DNA of 10,282 nucleotides from Spirochaetaceae bacterium (GTDB lineage Bacteria; Spirochaetota; Spirochaetia; Treponematales; Breznakiellaceae): positions 1 through 10,282 of the forward strand of contig JAIRXO010000114.1 in the NCBI GenBank assembly GCA_031268255.1. Direction: 5' to 3'. The position numbers were made by a program, and so were the translations under genes. Positions 7,414 through 10,282 of this stretch are shown one piece after another. The notes below the pieces were generated by a model. It did no database searches. It was not told where the DNA came from and saw only the letters and a list, made by a program, of their open reading frames with translations. Position 1 is the stretch's first letter. Every line of letters begins with the position of its first letter.

Positions 7414-10122
7414 ATGCTGGATCAGTACCGCAGGATAAAGCGGGAACACCAGGGTGCGGTTCTTTTTTTCCGCCTTGGAGACTTTTACGAGATGTTCGCC
7501 GAAGACGCTCTGGAAGTTTCCGCCCTTCTTAATTTAACCCTCACCAGCCGGACGGGGCTTCCCATGTGCGGAGTCCCTTACCACGCTTCCCGTTCCTATA
7601 TAGCGCGGCTCCTCAAATACGGAAAAAAAATCGCCATCTGCGAGCAGCTCTCCGAAGCGGGAAAGGGCAAGGGCCTTATGGAACGCCAGGTAACCGAGGT
7701 TATCACGCCGGGAACCGCCGTTGACGAGGACTACCTCGACAAGGGGAGCGCGAACTATCTTTCGGCACTTGCCTCAAAGGGAAGCCTCCTCTCGTTCGCC
7801 TATATGGACCTTTCCACAGGGGAATTCAGGGCAACATCCTTTCCCCTTGAAAACGGGGGGGAGCGGCTGGGAAGCGAGCTTGAACGCCTTCAGCCCCGGG
7901 AAATGGTGATACAGGAATCCCTGCTTGAGGAGAATACTTCTTTAGCCCGTGTTCTTTCCGAATACCCGGGCCTGGTCCTGAACCGCTGGGCGGACTGGCT
8001 CTTTGATTCGGGACGGGGCAGGGAACTTCTGGAGCGGCAGTTCGGAAGCGGCGGCCTCAAGGCATTCGGCCTGTCCGGTCAGGAGGCCGAGATAGCCGCG
8101 TCAGGCGCCCTGCTCGACTATCTTACGGGCACATCCCGGAGCATGCTTCCCCATGTGCGTTCCCTGATATGCTACGGCGATGAGGAATACATAGGCATAG
8201 ACGAATCGTCACAGCGCAACCTTGAACTTATCCGCAACCTCCGTGACGGGGACGTGCATTTTTCCCTTCTCGAAGTAATAGACGAAACGAAAACCGCCAT
8301 GGGAAGGCGGCTGCTCAAACAGCGGCTGCTTCATCCTTTAAGGAATATTGGCCTTATAGAGGCCCGCCTTAACCTTACCGAAAGCCTGTACCGCGACCAG
8401 CGCCTGCTTTCCGCCCTGAGGGATATCCTCGCGTCCTCTCCCGATCTCCAGCGGCTCTGTTCCCGCCTTGCCATGGACAAGGCCCACGCCAGGGATATGG
8501 CCGCGCTTAAAAACAGCCTCGCTTCGCTTTTTATCTGCGAGGAAAAAACAGCGGGCCGTCTCCCGGGCTTTGAAAGCCAGGGGGCGCGGAGTATTGACGC
8601 GGGAGTCCTGGCGCTGATGAATGAACTCAAGGAGCGTCTTGAACAGGGCATAGCCGATGATCCCTCCGTACTGCTTACCGAGGGGAACCTTATCCGCGGG
8701 GGCTACAGCGCCGAACTTGACGGCCTTAAATCCCTTAGGGATAACGGCCGTTCCCTTGTGGAGGCCTATCTTGAGGAAGAGAGGGCGGCCACAGGCATAC
8801 CGAGCCTCAAGATACGGTATAACAGACTCATAGGTTACTATTTTGAAGTTACCAATAATCACCTTGACAAGGTTCCCCGGCATTTTATACGGCGTCAGGG
8901 CATAGCGGGCGGGGAGCGTTACACCACCGACAGGCTTTCTTCCCTTGAGGCGGATATAAACGGCGCCCAGGACAAAATCATAGAACTCGAAAAAAAGCTG
9001 TTCCTTGAACTCCGCGAAGGCGCCAAGGCCCTCCTTCCCCTGCTCATTTCAGGCGGGGAAAAAATCGCCGAACTTGACGCGGCACTTTCCCTTGCCAGGG
9101 CCGCCACAATACGGGGCTGGGTGCGCCCCGTTGTGGACGAAAAAAACCGCATACTCATACGGGAAGGACGGCATCCTGTGGTGGAGGCCCATCTGGGAAG
9201 CGGCGAATTTGTCCCCAACGACACCAGCCTTGACGGCGGCGGAAAAAACTTTGTCCTCATCACCGGGCCAAATATGGCCGGCAAGTCAACCTATCTCCGC
9301 CAGACCGCCCTCATGGTAATACTCGCCCAAATGGGAAGTTTTGTACCCGCCCGTGAAGCCGCCATAGGCCTTGTGGACCGCATCTACTGCCGCGTCGGCG
9401 CCCAGGATAATCTTGCCAGGGGCGAATCGACCTTTCTTGTCGAAATGAACGAGACCGCCTACATACTCAATACCGCCACGGAAAAGAGCCTTGTCATCAT
9501 GGATGAAGTAGGCCGTGGAACCGGAACCAAGGACGGCCTCTCCATAGCCTGGGCCGTCTGCGAGGAACTCCTCGACCGCATACACTGCCGCACCCTTTTC
9601 GCCACTCATTACCACGAACTGTCCATGATAAACCACCAGCGGATGACAAACCGTTCCATGGAAGTCATGGACAGGGACGGAGAACTGGTGTTTTTAAGAC
9701 ATCTTATCGAAGGGGCCGCCGCCGAATCCTACGGCCTTGAGGTAGCGAGGCTGGCCGGAATCAGCGCGGCGGTGCTTTCCCGGGCCAGGGAACTTCTTGA
9801 CGCGATAAACGAAAACGAAAAAAAACTGGGAAAGCTCCCCGTGTCAGGCCACATGCCCCCCCGGGGGGGACAGTACGCCGCCGCGGTAAAAAGACAGGGG
9901 GAAACTTCCCGTGAAGAAGCGCAGGTACTCAAGGACCTCCGTTCCCTGGACGTGGAACGCCTCAGCCCCCTTGACGCCCTCAATCTGCTTCATCTGTGGA
10001 AGACCCTTGTGTCGGGTACGGAAGGAAGCCGCAACCGAATACAGGCTCCCGAAATGGCGGTCCTTAAAAAAAACACCCGGCCCCTCAAAAAAGAAAGCCC
10101 CGAACTTTTCGACTCCTATTAG
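7414..10122 (+). CDS. mutS: DNA mismatch repair ATPase MutS
   Basis: MutS recognises mispaired or looped bases and, with MutL, starts mismatch repair. The 902-residue product (from the ATG at 7414) keeps all family landmarks. The mismatch-reading motif is FYE (Phe24-Tyr25-Glu26, in FRLGDFYEMF). The connector domain spans about 110-245. The core/clamp region includes YYFEVTNNH (475-483) and ERYTTDRL (501-508). Walker A is GPNMAGKST (618-626, Lys624), and STFLVEMNET follows. Walker B is VIMDEVGRG with Asp697-Glu698, then THYHEL (731-736). The helix-turn-helix dimer segment is SYGLEVARLAGI. A C-terminal tail with a conserved-looking LSPLDALNLLHLW stretch follows, and the chain ends in PELFDSY. 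Length is slightly above the usual 850-880 or so. The signature loop reads GRGTGTKDG where most MutS have GRGTSTYDG or GRGTSTFDG. The annotated start is the first ATG. Homology probably extends upstream, because SSPML at the junction matches the family's 'TPMM-x-QY' opening. The frame is open back to the ompH stop at 7360-7362. Confidence 0.96.
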   Translation: MLDQYRRIKREHQGAVLFFRLGDFYEMFAEDALEVSALLNLTLTSRTGLPMCGVPYHASRSYIARLLKYGKKIAICEQLSEAGKGKGLMERQVTEVITPGTAVDEDYLDKGSANYLSALASKGSLLSFAYMDLSTGEFRATSFPLENGGERLGSELERLQPREMVIQESLLEENTSLARVLSEYPGLVLNRWADWLFDSGRGRELLERQFGSGGLKAFGLSGQEAEIAASGALLDYLTGTSRSMLPHVRSLICYGDEEYIGIDESSQRNLELIRNLRDGDVHFSLLEVIDETKTAMGRRLLKQRLLHPLRNIGLIEARLNLTESLYRDQRLLSALRDILASSPDLQRLCSRLAMDKAHARDMAALKNSLASLFICEEKTAGRLPGFESQGARSIDAGVLALMNELKERLEQGIADDPSVLLTEGNLIRGGYSAELDGLKSLRDNGRSLVEAYLEEERAATGIPSLKIRYNRLIGYYFEVTNNHLDKVPRHFIRRQGIAGGERYTTDRLSSLEADINGAQDKIIELEKKLFLELREGAKALLPLLISGGEKIAELDAALSLARAATIRGWVRPVVDEKNRILIREGRHPVVEAHLGSGEFVPNDTSLDGGGKNFVLITGPNMAGKSTYLRQTALMVILAQMGSFVPAREAAIGLVDRIYCRVGAQDNLARGESTFLVEMNETAYILNTATEKSLVIMDEVGRGTGTKDGLSIAWAVCEELLDRIHCRTLFATHYHELSMINHQRMTNRSMEVMDRDGELVFLRHLIEGAAAESYGLEVARLAGISAAVLSRARELLDAINENEKKLGKLPVSGHMPPRGGQYAAAVKRQGETSREEAQVLKDLRSLDVERLSPLDALNLLHLWKTLVSGTEGSRNRIQAPEMAVLKKNTRPLKKESPELFDSY

Positions 10123-10163
10123 AAAAATCAAAGCGCCTTCCACGGCGGGGCCGTTTATACAGT

Positions 10164-10282
10164 ATGAACAAATTTCCGCGAATCGCCGCCGCGCCGGGCC
10201 GCCTTGGCGCTTTGGCCGGGGAGTGGTGTTTTGCCTCGGGCTGCGCCCTCTGCGGCTCCATGCTTCTCAAGAGGGAGGACGC
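10164..10282 (+). CDS. Probable ComF-family protein (phosphoribosyltransferase-like), 3' truncated by the window
   Basis: Only the first 39 codons are visible, running off the window end. The peptide starts MNKFPRIAAAPGRLGALAGE and then has three cysteines in a C-x4-C-x2-C arrangement (Cys22, Cys27, Cys30) ending in CALCG. This resembles the N-terminal zinc-binding segment of ComF/GntX proteins, which precedes a phosphoribosyltransferase-like domain and is linked to DNA uptake in competent bacteria. The assignment also rests on position: from memory, Borrelia has a comF-like gene (BB0798) directly after mutS. The ATG at 10164 is preceded by no Shine-Dalgarno, and the frame is open upstream to the mutS stop without a better start. 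Because so little is visible, this could be another zinc-ribbon protein. Confidence 0.6.
   Translation, partial: MNKFPRIAAAPGRLGALAGEWCFASGCALCGSMLLKRED

Noticed and set aside
10142..10156. Possible intrinsic terminator after mutS (ACGGC-GGG-GCCGT, then TTT)
   Set aside because: The stem is only five base pairs with a three-base loop and just three T bases follow. The next gene starts eight bases later. It is too weak to call and fits readthrough into the comF-like gene.
1..10282. Search for mobile elements, CRISPR arrays, tRNA/rRNA genes, or a novel defence-like system
   Set aside because: Nearly all bases are occupied by conserved, collinear housekeeping genes. I saw no inverted terminal repeats, repeat-spacer patterns or RNA gene signatures.

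Overview
The window looks like a stretch of chromosome from a spirochaete, most likely a Treponema-like member of the Spirochaetaceae with a moderately high G+C content. Three things point there: the gene order; the treponeme-like features of BamA and MutS; and heavy use of ATA (Ile) and AGG (Arg) codons in a GC-rich background. From memory, the order tamB - bamA - ompH/skp-like - mutS - comF-like matches Borrelia burgdorferi BB0794-BB0798, and its first four genes match Treponema pallidum TP0325-TP0328. No database search was possible, so the genus is an inference.

All genes lie on the + strand and are tightly packed, with gaps of about 13, 11, 51 and 41 bases. They probably form one operon whose promoter lies upstream of the window. 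Positions 1-4314 hold the body and C-terminus of a TamB/AsmA-like envelope protein whose N-terminus is cut off by the window edge. Positions 4328-6820 encode BamA (Omp85), with a signal peptide, five POTRA domains and an outer-membrane barrel. Positions 6832-7362 encode a small periplasmic OmpH/Skp-like chaperone. Positions 7414-10122 encode the mismatch-repair ATPase MutS, which probably starts slightly upstream of its first ATG. The window ends inside the N-terminus of a probable ComF-family protein with a cysteine zinc-finger-like motif (10164 onwards).

The first three genes form an outer-membrane biogenesis module. Skp/OmpH carries unfolded outer-membrane proteins across the periplasm, BamA folds and inserts them, and TamB spans the periplasm as a beta-groove protein thought to move lipid and/or assist assembly. 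No tamA is present here; in spirochaetes TamB is thought to work with BamA itself. mutS and comF are DNA-metabolism genes that share the transcription unit.

I found no mobile element, CRISPR array, RNA gene or new defence-type system. No gene-free stretch exceeds about 50 bases. The most useful second-look items are the unclear start of mutS, the many mononucleotide tracts inside mutS (including a perfect C7G7 palindrome), a C8 tract in bamA, and an acidic putative surface loop in BamA.
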